A DNA stretch of 64,000 nucleotides from Ixodes scapularis (lineage: Eukaryota; Arthropoda; Arachnida; Ixodida; Ixodidae). Within the stretch, counting starts at the first letter, position 1; each line of letters opens with the position of its first letter. The notes beneath the pieces were generated by a model that was not told where the DNA came from, did no database searches, and worked only from the letters and a program-made list of their open reading frames with translations. The stretch covers positions 28,695,033-28,759,032 of the forward strand of contig NW_024609837.1 of the NCBI RefSeq assembly GCF_016920785.2. Reading direction: 5' to 3'. Of the stretch, positions 22,428 to 32,889 are shown in pieces. Both the position numbers and the translations under genes were made by a program.

Positions 22428-22834
22428 CGGAACTGCCAGGGAAGGGATTTCCTTGGCGTTCCTCGTCTTTTCTTGGTCCGAGCAGACCAGTGTAGACAGG
22501 CGGCCGCCAACATTGGCGCTTCAGTGTGTTCATTGGCCCCAGGATTTTACGGAACTGCCAGGGAAGTGATTCCCTTGGCGTTCCTTGTATTTTGTTGGTC
22601 CGAGCCGACCGGGGTAAACAGGCGGCCACCAACATTGAAGTCTTAGTGGCGCTTCAGCGTGGTCATTGGCCCCGGGATTCTACGTAACTGCCAGGGAAGT
22701 GATTTCCTCGGCGTTCCTTGTATTGTCCTGGTCCGAGCCGACCAGGTTAGACAGGCGGCTGCCAAGATTTAAGGATTTCGTGGCGATTCATTGTATTCAC
22801 TGGCTCCAGGATTCCACGGAACTGCCGGGGAGTG
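22428..22834 (+). repeat. Tandem array of about 122-134-bp units
   Basis: Units begin CGGAACTGCCAGGG at 22428, 22550, 22683 (CGTAACTG) and 22817. They share TTGGCGTTCCT(C/T)GT, TGGTCCGAGC and ACAGGCGGC. The final unit is cut by the hAT MITE at 22843. Confidence 0.85.
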
Positions 22835-22842
22835 GTTTCGGG

Positions 22843-23146
22843 CAGTGGCGTCACAAGGGGGGGGGGACCGCGCCCGGGTGCTGCGCTCAGGGGGGGGGGG
22901 GGGGGGGGGGGGGGTCGCGACGGGATGCGGGGGGAGGGGGGGGGGCGCGGCGGGCCACGCGAGAGCGGAGGGGGGGGTGGGGGGGGGGAGTTCGCGGCGG
23001 GCCACGCGAGAGCGGAGGGGGGAGGGGGGGAGCGGCGGGTCACGCGGCCACGCACGAGCGGAGCGGGGGGGGGGGGGGGGGGGGGAGGAGGGGGGTGTCG
23101 CGGCGGGCTACCGCCGCAAGTGCCGCTGACCCTCGTGACGCCACTG
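22843..23146. mobile_element. hAT MITE (304 bp) with G-rich minisatellite interior
   Basis: A perfect 8-bp duplication GTTTCGGG lies at 22835-22842 and 23147-23154. The ends are CAGTGGCGTCAC and GTGACGCCACTG. The interior is an imperfect minisatellite of GCGGCGGGCCACGCGAGAGC units separated by long G runs. It is inserted in the last unit of the 22428 array. Confidence 0.92.
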
Positions 23147-23154
23147 GTTTCGGG

Positions 23155-24840
23155 TGTCGTTTATTTTTGCAATATCAGCGCGCGAAGGAACGACGGGCAA
23201 TTACCGTCGTTCATTATTTTTTGTCTGGAACTTGCTTGACATCGGACCCTGAAGTACTCGATACGGCCACTTTTACTTACATCAACTTAAAATCGGTTCT
23301 TACGTTGCGCTTAAATTTGACTCTCACGCTATTATCACAAAGCCAGTGACATACAGCTTCGTACAGGAGAATCTGTGCTTAGACCTTTGGCCAGGAACAG
23401 TTTCCTCCTTTTCAAGAATATTGCGCTTGCCGGCGTGACGCGATCGTCGGGCTTTATTGACACACCCGTGCCGACAGTACATCGCAACCGCAAGCAGGGT
23501 CCGCAAAACAGCACCCCCCATGTCTGATTTCACAAAAACGCCAAAAACAAACTGTTGCACTGGATGTGTAAATTAGAAAAAAAAAACAATAGAACACATT
23601 TCATCAAATTCCAGAGGCCGGTGTTTATTCCAGAACAAATTAACTAATCGCAAATCAGTCGGCGCTTCAAGAAAAAATATGTGAAAAACATGCTGCTCAA
23701 CTAAATCTGCGTACATTGCAGAGGCGTTGAGCGCGCGTGTTCAATTTTCCGTTCGCTAAGACCCCGAGTTCTTTCCAGACTGAAAAGAATGACCGGGTGC
23801 TTCAGTCAAATTGATCGTCCCACATTTAAATAAACAACAAATATCAGTTTCACATGCTACGTAATTGCATCCTGGTGGTGCGTTTTCTTCGCGAAAGCGA
23901 ACTTGCCTCACAAGCTTCAAGCAAGAAATGCTTTTTAAAACCGACATGTGCTAAGCCTTTAGTTTTTCAAATGAAACGCGACACGCTAAACTTCCGACAC
24001 GAGAAAGGCTTAGATGTTGGCTGGTATTTCTAAGTTCAAGAAGAGGCAAGACTGCTCTCGCTGCACCAATGTCAACGCTTAGTGCCGCAGTATGAGAAAC
24101 TGATTTTTAGTATTTATTTAAAGCGGGAACGACCGATCTGACTCACCTTGCACCGCCAACACACCTGGAATGCGGTCTGCACGGACCGCACCACAAGTTA
24201 CGAAAGCCTTGGCCACGCGTGGTGTAAAGCAAAAGCGTTGTATGTGCAAGTGGCGCTAGTGATCAAGTACATAAAAAAGAAGTTTATTCAGCGGAAAATC
24301 GCATTCACTGATGTAAGGAATCGAAACAAAGTAAAGTGCACCGGGAATGTAAATATTTATTTACATTTTTATTTTAATCTCAAAATTAAGCAAGCCGGAT
24401 TTTAATCCGCGTTTGGATAGGTTCCCACGTGGACTCATGCTTATCAGAATTTGTAAATACGAAATAGGCTTAGCGTAGGCAGTCAAAACATAGATGACAT
24501 AGATCTACCCTGCCATCTATTACACTATCTACATACAAAACATAGGTTACATCTATGTTTTGTATCATTTCTTTGTTCTATGACTCTTCATTCTCTCTTT
24601 CACCATAAATACGAGCGAAGGTGAGCTCGTGACGTGTCAACATCGACCTCACATTGCTTTCGCTCGCACTGAGCGTGAAACGAAGTGTAGGACATGTGGG
24701 GCACGTTTCGGCGGTGCACGCGTCGACGTGTTCAGAACTAATTTGTTCTACGTCATCAAGGTTAGCGTAACGTCTGCAGGGCAAAAATTGCAAATTGGGT
24801 TATGGGGATATTTTTACAGCGTGCAGTTGGTCAGCCATTT
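23155..24840. other. No gene recognised
   Basis: Mixed-composition sequence. Small hairpins occur at 23186-23213 (GAACGACGG, AATTACCGTCGTTC) and at 24485-24568 (CATAGATG and ACATCTATG units). No domain motif in the short frames. Confidence 0.4.
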
Positions 24841-24849
24841 AAAGTTGCG

Positions 24850-25060
24850 ACGAGTCACTCGCGGTAGATGAGCAATTTAGCCGGTGCAGTACAACCACTA
24901 GCCTGGGGTCCTTAACGTGCACCACGCAGTAGTGATACACGAGCGCAGGTCGGTAGGATGCTCATCCAGATCGAAACGGGCAGGGGTGGGGCTCGAACCC
25001 AGGATCCCTGGGTTCTGCAGCGCGAGCTTTCACTCCACGCGCGTCGAGCTGGGTGTGCGC
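24850..25060 (-). repeat. tRNA-derived SINE, copy A (split by a transposon)
   Basis: On the minus strand a perfect B box, GGGTTCGAGCCCC, precedes CTGCCCGTTTCGATCTGGATG and a body ending in CGTTAAGGACCCC. The tRNA-like 5' end is cut at 25060 and continues after 25784 (TTTAGCCCACTTC). Copy B shows the uninterrupted form. Confidence 0.8.
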
Positions 25061-25773
25061 AGAGCCTTTTATACTGGGAGAGTTCGGCGGGTGGGAGGGG
25101 CTTACGGCCCGCTAGGTCTAGCGGACTCAGCGGGCGCCGCTTCCGCCATGATGTGCCTCCCGGCGAGTGGGTCCCCATAGACATGCGATGTATACGCGTG
25201 TAGGTTTTGCCGTTTGCGCTTTTGTTGGCGTAAGGAGAAAGTCGAAAAATCAAGCATTTTGTTACGTTAATCATACGTTAATCCTAAACTTACCTCGCAC
25301 AATCGAGAACTCGGCTTCCAGTCAGCCCTTCTTGGTTTCCCAGATCTTGTGGCTTGCGCGGTTTTCTTTTCCTTGCGGGAACCGGTACATCCTGAACCCC
25401 TTTTCCCGTTGTTCGAGCACCCAACGGCACTGCAGCCCCCCCATTTCTTTTTCATCTAACGTCTGGCAGAGCGCAGCGCAGAACGATCATTTTCATCGTC
25501 GTCTCTCGCTCCATGGACTCTAGCGAGCCGACTGCCGGCTCGAGTCAGTAGGGCAAACGGGTTTTATCAGCCGCCACCAGCCTTACACCAAACAAGGGTG
25601 AACCTTGCAATTGAAGGTTATAATTATAATGCAATTAAATGCAAAGGTGCAATCAAGCTAGAAGGCAAGGCACATCATGGCGGATGCGCACAGTTGCCAG
25701 ACTGTTTGATCAGTGCTGCCAGACTGGCGGCTGGATCAAAGAACCGCCGAACTCTCCCAGTATAAAAGGCTCT
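25061..25773 (-). mobile_element. THAP-bearing TIR transposon (713 bp), 10-bp target duplication
   Basis: A 10-bp direct repeat GGGTGTGCGC lies at 25051-25060 and 25774-25783. The two 30-bp ends, 25061-25090 and 25744-25773, are perfect inverted repeats starting AGAGCC. Each contains a TATAAAAGGCTCT box that points outward. The host site is the SINE copy A, confirmed by the intact copy B. The interior carries a broken THAP exon. THAP transposases are known in P and Kolobok elements; a 10-bp duplication fits Mutator-like better, so the superfamily is open. Confidence 0.87.
25275..25456 (-). pseudogene. Frameshifted THAP-domain exon inside the 25061-25773 element
   Basis: The minus strand reads MKKKWGGCSAVGCSNNGKRG, shifts frame to FRMYRFPQGKENRA, then shifts back to ADWKPSSRLCE and ends at a strong donor, CGAG|GTAAGT. 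CxxxxC, the FP block, the W.PS block and LCE are the successive THAP landmarks; the final HF would lie in the next exon. It is presumably the first exon of the element's transposase, now dead. Confidence 0.65.
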
Positions 25774-25984
25774 GGGTGTGCGCTTTAGCCCACTTCTGCA
25801 GGGCTCCAATTTCGTCAAAGCTGGGGTGAGCACGTGCAAATTAGAGGCAACGCAAAGCCTCGTGGGCGTGCTCTTGTAGTTAGTTTTCTGAATGCGCTGA
25901 TCACGTGCGCTGAACCTGTAGCTATGGCTCCAGAGAAAAATTGGGGAGTGTGTATGTTTATACAGCCTAGAATTTGGTCTGCCT

Positions 25985-26235
25985 CAACGGCCGACGAGTC
26001 TCCCAGCTGTAGATGAAAAATTTAGCCAATGCAGTACAACTGATAGCGCAGGGTCTTTAACGTGCATCACGCAGTAATGATACACGAAAGCGCGCCTGTA
26101 GGATGTTCATCCAGATCGAAACGGGCAGGGGTGCGGATTGAACCCAGGATCCCTGGGTTCTGTTGAGCGAGCTTTCGCTCCGCGTGCTCCGAGCTGGTGT
26201 GCTCTAGCCCACTCGGCCGCCGATCCCGCTCCGGA
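25985..26235 (-). repeat. tRNA-derived SINE, copy B
   Basis: The minus strand has an A-box-like GGCCGAGTGGGCTAGAGCAC, as in Ser/Leu tRNAs, then the B box GGGTTCAATCC and the same body as copy A (CGTTTCGATCTGGATGAACA, CACGTTAAAGACCC). It is about 85-90% identical to copy A by eye. Confidence 0.82.
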
Positions 26236-26239
26236 GGGA

Positions 26240-27825
26240 AACAAGTCTTCTGTTTAGGCACGCACAGCAAGTTAGCGATTGGATTACACCGCTGTATGCA
26301 CTGAAGCTGTAACGATCTAGAAGGTCCACAAAAAAAAAAAAATACAGCCATACTCGTTGGCAGGTTGAAAGTAAACGCTGGGGAGGGGGTCGGCTCCTCC
26401 CGAGCGTTCGCTCTGCAAAAGTGGAAAGAGATGGGAGGAGCTGCTTCATCTCAAAACTGAAAGTTTTCAGATGAAGCAGCTTCTCACTCCTTCGATTTGT
26501 GTGTATGTTGATAAGGGAAAAAACGCAGTGCCTCTTATGCTCATTTAGCGACGCAGCCAGGAATATTTTCTAAGGTGGAGGGGAAGGGGGGGGGGGGGGG
26601 TGCGCTTCTCCCGCCTCCCCTGTATTTACATCACTGGTGTATTGTCGGCTGTTCATGATCTTGAATTTCTCAAATCAACCTGTTTTACTGAGCCACAAAA
26701 CACGGCCTGTAATTCAAACCAAACCAAAAAAAAAAAAAAAAACTTAAAAAAATACGTACATTTTCTTAGCAAAAAAATAAAAACTTAAAACAGATATCCA
26801 GTGAATGATTAAGCAATTACATGTATTCACAAATAAGAAATCAAGTCGTATTAAGATATTGAACACCGTTTGTTTGAAGGACCAGATGGACATGAGTTGA
26901 TGCAGATTCCAATCAGCAAACAAAGGTTATCAAGCAACGTATAACAGGAGAAGAAGCTGGGAAATTATGTCTGCTCGCATTCGATTGACTTCAAAGTTCG
27001 TATAGAGTACGATAACTGCAGTCATGTCAACCGTAGTGACACCGGCCCCAGAAATATGGACTGAGATAGAGTGGGGTCGAAACCGAAACTATTAAGTCGT
27101 ATTTCAATCCTTGGCTGCCTTGGCTGGCTTGGCTTCGTGCCAATTCAAAGCCGCAAGCAACTTCTGGATCCTTGTTCGTTCCGGAGAGGACACAAAGGCC
27201 TTTCTCGGAGTGCGTCGGTCGATCCGAGTTTAGGTAAGTTTTGCCGATTTCATATTCAAAATGCATGCTAGAAGAATATCCAGATATGCTAGATCATCTT
27301 CGGAACAACGTAGCTCACGTTGCCACCGTAATTCGGATGATTTTTCACTTTTTTCTACGATTTGAGTCGAAAAAAGTGAAATCGTCTTAGCACTGACCGG
27401 CGGCGGCGGCGGCGCCGCCGCGGTGCCGCCGTGCCGCCGTGCCGCTATCTTGAGAATCCCGTGAATGCTCTGCGACACCGGAGCACTGCAGAGACGCTGA
27501 TTAGATTGTTTCTAAAGTACGCGTTGCTATCAGTGAACTGTTCTGTGTTGTTAAACGCTTGATTGCGTGTCGTCTCGTCCTTTTTCATGCTAGCGGCAGC
27601 GTTGAGTTGTGCCCAATGTTTTGAAACTCCCGGCCCGCGCGCTCTGGGTTTTCACGCCGCGTCCAGCGGGATGGCGCGGTTCGACTGGCGCTGGCGTTTG
27701 GCGTATTGATAGGACACGCTCCTAACTGGGTGTCGTCGTTGTGCTCGTGTACGGCGTGTGCCTCGCGCCGGCGTGCGGTGCGTGGCGTTGGGTTTGAGGT
27801 ACTCGGGCCTTGAGTTTCTTATACT
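26240..27825. other. No gene recognised
   Basis: Short hairpins occur near 26438-26480 (GAAGCAGCT and AGCTGCTTC) and 27337-27384. A GCC-repeat-rich stretch (GGCGGC/CCGCCG) lies at 27398-27445. A long G run lies at 26582-26600. No protein family motif. Confidence 0.4.
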
Positions 27826-29129
27826 TGGGACACACGGGCAACTCGAATGCCATTTACAACGAATGACATTTGAGCGGACGGCCAATCGGCGGGCGACACT
27901 CCGGGCGTGACGGATTCCACGCGCGACAGATAGCGAGCTGATTCGCCGATCACACAATTGTCATTCGTTGTATACACCTTTCCAAAAAACACTCGACCCC
28001 AGGGGCAACAAACCGTTTTCGAGCCCAGTCACTGAGTTTGAGGCTAGACTCTCACCGGCGTCCCTCCTAACCCTAACCGAGGGGACTGTGATTTCAATAG
28101 GCGCAGCCTGCGTAGGCGCAGTTTCAAACGCTGCTGGCGGCTAAATTCTCGTCTTTTCCAGCGATATTTTGTGTTTCATGGTACATGTATTTTCCCGAGA
28201 ACATTGAGAAAGCATTGTACCACATTTGAAAAAACAAAAAAGCAACAAAAAAAAAACTTAACTATTTTTGTTGGGTATGCGCGCGACAGAACGAATGCGA
28301 CTGGAATGTATAGTTGACGGCAAAACGACAAAGCGTTTTGCCGTCAAAAATAAATTGCAACAGAAGAGGTCCGAAAGGCATGCATTTTTCACACTCACAA
28401 ATAACGTGTTTACCGATGGACAGGACACGGACATACAATTGAGGAAGTGTTCACATTCGAACAATATATCGTACGTACCACACGATGCAGCGTTATCCGA
28501 AAAGAATTTATTTGAGAAAGATCTCAAATAGCACAGTCACAGTCGACGACAGTCACATCTTGACGATCGCACGGAATCCCAGATGACTTCGTTTTGTTGC
28601 ACGTTTCGGGGAGAGCTTCCTATTTTCACAACCGCACCAAGGCAAAGAAACAAACGCGACTGACCCATTTCTCACCCCAACCCGGACAACTATTTTTGGA
28701 GATAACTGAGGATTCTACGGGGATTATCTCTGGGAGGGGGGAGAACAATGTTCGCAAAATCGCGTCGAGGGCCGTTCAACGTCCTTCACCTTTCCCGTGA
28801 ATGTCGAGCAGAAAAGCTTGAATGGCAGGCACTTACCAGCCTTATTTCTCACAATGGAAGACAGCACAAAAAGGGTACGCAGCATGCATAAAAAAATAAG
28901 CGGAAACTTTCAAGAGAGGCGAGAAAACTTCGAATGCAAAACCGCAAAAACGTACGTAGAGAACCGCGCTCAGCGGGTCTTCACAGTCCCAGAGAGTGGC
29001 AGAAAATTTCTAGCTGATAGAGGGCGCGAGAGTCGCACCAGCCGCATCAGCATCAGCAACATGGCGGCGGCCTAGGAGCGTTTTTTGGAAAGGTGTATAT
29101 GGCATTCGAGTTGCCCGTGTCGCACGGGT
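27826..29129. repeat. Inverted pair enclosing about 1.1 kb
   Basis: ACACGGGCAACTCGAATGCC and TACACCTTTCCAAAAAAC at the left (interrupted by the TA-flanked MITE) recur as the reverse complement at 29077-29129. They may be the ends of one 1.3-kb element. An 87-codon frame inside (28268-28528) has no recognisable domain and includes a hairpin of GACGGCAAAACG with its complement. Confidence 0.6.
27857..27970. mobile_element. TA-flanked MITE (114 bp), mariner-like
   Basis: TA|CAACGAATGACA at the left and TGTCATTCGTTG|TA at the right. The empty site is visible in the inverted repeat at 29077-29129 (GAATGCCATATACACC), which lacks these bases. A TA duplication is the hallmark of Tc1/mariner-type insertion. 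Confidence 0.75.
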
Positions 29130-29290
29130 ATTAGAAGTGTTGACCGAGCCCTCTTAGTCTCATCGTTCTTGTTGTTTTCTCCCTTGCTGCCTGTTTGTTA
29201 TTTTGATAATCTTGCTCTGGTTGATTGGCCAGCAGTCGATCGTGCGTACGGGCCCCTGCATATATGTCTAGCCTTGCGAGCCACCCAGGG

Positions 29291-29414
29291 TACTACTGTC
29301 GCTAATAATGATTATTATTGCTTGCCTTAGCGACGTTTTAATTTACCCCGGCTACTACTGTCGCTAATAATGATTATTATTGCTTGCCTTAGCGACGTTT
29401 TAATTTACCCCGGC
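29291..29414 (+). repeat. Perfect 62-bp tandem duplication (two copies)
   Basis: TACTACTGTCGCTAATAATG begins at 29291 and again at 29353. The two 62-bp units appear identical, so the duplication is recent or is an assembly artefact. Confidence 0.9.
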
Positions 29415-29681
29415 TACATTCGTGACTTGTAGAACGCGTGGGTGCACAAGTAGTTTACATGGCTGAGGAAAGAGGTTGAATGATTTGATTAAAATGCTCT
29501 GATCTGGTATAGAACGTTTAGTGGTACTGGGGAGACACATACAAAGCAAGGAGATCCAGCTTTGAATGTGATGGCTCCCTACTTACTACAACGTTTAAAT
29601 ACCTGAGGCCCTGGTAAAGTTGAAGGGAGTCTCTTAAAACATTTGTGGAAAGACCCAAAGCTGGATACAATTTTAGTCTAA

Positions 29682-29857
29682 TAGCTGGTCTACACTGCAG
29701 CAACCGACTAGGACTGACTCCGACAAAACCAGTCTTTAAGCCTCTTGTGACGGCTTATGACCACGCCGTCCAGCAGTAATAATGGCAGTCGTAAGCGGCT
29801 TAAAACCCTGTTTTGTTCAACTCGGTCGTAGTCAGTTGCAACAGTGTGAACCAGCTC
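29682..29857. mobile_element. PIF/Harbinger-like MITE (176 bp), TAA target duplication
   Basis: TAA lies at 29679-29681 and 29858-29860. The left end TAGCTGGTCTACACTG matches the reverse complement of the right end, GAGCTGGTTCACACTG. The inversion continues inward through GCAAC and GACTA. A TWA duplication is typical of PIF/Harbinger. Confidence 0.75.
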
Positions 29858-29869
29858 TAACGCCTCTTA

Positions 29870-30146
29870 GGTGCATGCGCAAACAGTAGCTTCAGGATAA
29901 ACTTGCGCATTGCACTGCCCCAGAGGATATCGATCACATCCCCGGTGTTTATTTTTAATCTGTATCCCTGCACTGCAGAACATGTCAAGAGGCTTGTTGA
30001 TTGCTGTGCATGTGCCTACCAAGCGAGCTGTGCTATTTTTAAGTGGTGTTTAATTTGTTTTTAGCTTCCTGGGATTTCTTAAGGTACCAGTAGGTATCTA
30101 AGCTCTACATGCACATTGTTCTTAACAGGCACTTCACCAGAAATTT

Positions 30147-30178
<32 letters not shown>

Positions 30179-31560
30179 GGGAGGGCCCAGCAAAATGGAC
30201 GATTTTGGGGGGGGCGAGGATAGGGTAGGTAATAAAGAAAAGGTGAGGTAGGCTCCTACCCCCCCCCCCCCCCCCCCCCCCCTTTTCGGCTGCGTGCCTG
30301 GTTCTTAATACAATTACGTTATGAAGAAGCTCATTTTCCTTGTTTGGTTGAGTTTAATGGTGCTGTCATCATGGTCTTTGCACTGTCGACAACAAGAGAA
30401 GCGTAATGTTGGCACTTTTTCTTTTGTTGATCTGTGAAGCAAGTTTTGGTTTCTTTGTTTGTTCCAGAATATCAGTCTGATTCTTATTCATGGTATTGCA
30501 GGAAGTCTGTATCATCAAGAAAAAACTGCAGGTGGCTGGAAGCTGCCGATCAGCTGCCAGTCTGGATAGTAGCCATCAACTCAGCAAAGGCCTGCAGGCG
30601 AATCAGCCCAACCTGTTTCTCTGCTGCCTTTCAAGACAGGATGGTTTGTGAAAAGTGAAACGGGGCCCATGCACCGCTTCCGCAGGGCCCTGCTGGTATT
30701 TATCTGACCTTTTGTTTTCCTAAACAAATAACACCATTCCAAACTGTAATATACCAAGCAATTGCCCACTCTAAATTGGGGATGACCATGGAGAGCTGGG
30801 GGATAGGGTAGGTAATAAAGCAAAGGTGTACATGGTCGGGTGGTCCCTTGGTCTGACCACGGAATTACAAACAGCTGCCATTTGCAAAGCTGATTGACTG
30901 TGCAAACACGTAAAAACAAACAGTCTGTTTTTTTTTCTTTTTTTTTATTACAAATTAACATCCTAAAGAATGGTTGCTTACGCACTTGCTTGTTCTTGTT
31001 ATAAAGCCTTAAATTTATTCTTCCGAGTTCGAACAAAAAAGCAACCCATCTTTTTTTGGGCACAACTTTCTTTGGCAATGAAGAGAAAACTAGGGAGGGG
31101 GGGAGGCAGGCAGTGCCAAAGGCTCTGTGTTAGTGCACCAAATAGTTATCGTTTTTTGTTTTTTTTTGTCTCAGTTTCAGTTAGGGTGTTGGCGTGTCAA
31201 CCACGCAGTTCATTGCATGTTTTTGTACGAGGATTGCGGTTGAGGGAGCTGAACCGCGATCGCCGAGCATGCAGGCATATTCAGATCTATTTCTGAAGGC
31301 TTCACCCGTTTTTAAGCGTAAGCCAACACTTTGACTGAAGCACTCGGACAGACTTGCAAGGTAGATTTCACCGTGGTCAATCTCCTAGAATTTAATTTGT
31401 CTCTCAGCTGACGAAGATAGGCAGTGTCGGATCAGGAAAAGCTGCGAACTTCATGATAGATAAGTGCCGGAAAAATACCTAGACAAAAATTTGACGTGAA
31501 CACTGGCGTACCGGCAACTAACATTTATTGAAAACAAAATTTCTTATATAGTAAGTGGTA
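29870..31560. other. No gene recognised
   Basis: Includes long G and C runs at 30158-30181 and 30260-30282 around a duplicated GATAGGGTAGGTAATAAAG motif (30219 and 30802). No coding family seen. Confidence 0.4.
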
Positions 31561-31569
31561 AGGATGCAG

Positions 31570-31812
31570 ATTTGTGGTAATGAACTGTCCTCTCATGTTG
31601 ATATCTTTTCAGATATATCAGTGTTTAGAAGGGAGCTAAATTTTTATCTTTAATTCGTGATTGCATGTTAGTCTGTTCTTTTTTACAAGTGGAAGACATT
31701 GTGTTAAGTCATCTACTACCATTTTATGTGCCACCACACTATGGCCTAGTGGTCGTTCTGGGGCATGATTCAAATAAAACATTATTATTATTATTATTAT
31801 TATTATTATAGC
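31570..31812 (+). pseudogene. 3' end of a non-LTR retrotransposon with (ATT)n tail
   Basis: The reading ELSSHVDIFSDISVFRRELN then FYL and stop is typical of LINE RT C-termini (the SV..F...L..YL block). A short 3' UTR follows, ending AAATAAAAC and an (ATT)n repeat. The 5' part is missing. Confidence 0.6.
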
Positions 31813-31829
31813 TGTGAAAAACGTCAGTC

Positions 31830-32278
31830 ATGACTACAACTGGTCAACCCTCTATCAAAAAAATCATTCTTTTGCTGATAAGGTTATGGATGTGTCACTT
31901 GTACACCTGGTGCCTTTGGCTTTAATCTTAAACGCCTGGTGTAGCTCTCTAGATTCTTTATCTGGGTATCTGGCCAAAAATTTAGTGTCTTTAAACGACT
32001 GGGAGCAAAAGCAGCGTCTGCAGTGTGTGGCCAGATGTCGTGATGGAGATCGCTTGTGTGGCCACCTCGCGTTCGCGGGCGCAATCATTAATACATAGGC
32101 CTGTCTGACCCGTGTACACAGAACCATATGACATTGTGATTCCGTACACAACTTTGGTTGTGCATTCTGTGAATTTTTTGCAGTGTTTAGTTTTGCATTT
32201 GTCTTTTCCAAGGGCCGCTGCTGCAGCGACAACACACATCAGCTGCTGCCCTTGTTTCCCGTCATTTAATGACACCAA
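31830..32278 (-). pseudogene. Penelope-like element, GIY-YIG endonuclease end, broken
   Basis: The minus strand reads CKTKHCKKFTECTTKVVYGI and then YGSVYTGQTGLCINDCARER, a GIY-YIG endonuclease core (VYGI, VYTGQTG, CIND). After a frame change it gives HLATHCRRC, TKFLARYPDKESRELHQAF and DTSITLSAKE, the usual C-terminal blocks of Penelope-like proteins. The RT domain is absent. Confidence 0.72.
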
Positions 32279-32425
32279 ATTTTTGGCCAGATACCCAGAT
32301 AAAATGTCTTGAAAACGCTACAGGAGGTGTTTGAGATTATAGCCGAAGGCACGAGTTGTACAAGTGACACATCCATAACCTTATCAGCAAAAGAATATGA
32401 ATTTCTTGATAGAGGTCTACATTGG
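32262..32425 (+). pseudogene. Second Penelope-like C-terminal fragment in opposite orientation
   Basis: DTKFLARYPDK and CTSDTSITLSAKEYEFLIE (frame-shifting) are encoded on the plus strand, converging on the minus-strand copy. The pair makes an inverted structure with the junction near 32262. Partial inverted and tandem copies are known for Penelope-like elements. Confidence 0.6.
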
Positions 32426-32744
32426 TTGTAATCATGATTGACATTTCTCACAGCAATGTAACAGATTTTTTTTTTTTTTTTCAATGATGTTAGTTGCGAG
32501 TGCGCCAGTGGCAACTTCTTGACCCTGTCTATTTTTTGGCGCTTGTCAATGATCATGAACCACCTGACCCGAATTGCCACATGAACGAATTTCATGAGTG
32601 CTGCCGTGTTTTGAGGTCAGTTATCTGTAAACTCTTCTGGTGCTGAAAAACTATTGCGCGGGAGGAATATACAGAAATAGAAGCACGCACACTCCACGAC
32701 GCGAAGTCGCATTCCATTTGGATTGCATTCAGTTATGGCTGGCC

Positions 32745-32880
32745 CTAGGGGGTCGCTGGCACACCACAGCTCAGAATATGTGTAGCGAGGATTGCGCTGC
32801 AGAACCCAGGGGTCCTGAGTTCCGTCCCCACCCCTGCTCAGACACACCAGTGAGCTTGCTAGCCAACCGGCATACGGAAA
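32745..32880 (+). repeat. Probable tRNA-derived SINE, copy C (diverged)
   Basis: Contains GCAGAACCCAGGGGTCCTGA, a decayed B box (GAGTTCCGTCCCC) and ACCCCTGC, matching the tRNA-like part of copies A and B in plus orientation. Confidence 0.45.
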
Positions 32881-32889
32881 CAACTAGGA

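Noticed and set aside
22666..23349. 227-codon Gly/Arg-rich open frame
   Set aside because: It spans a tandem array and the G-rich hAT MITE; the apparent protein is a by-product of G runs.
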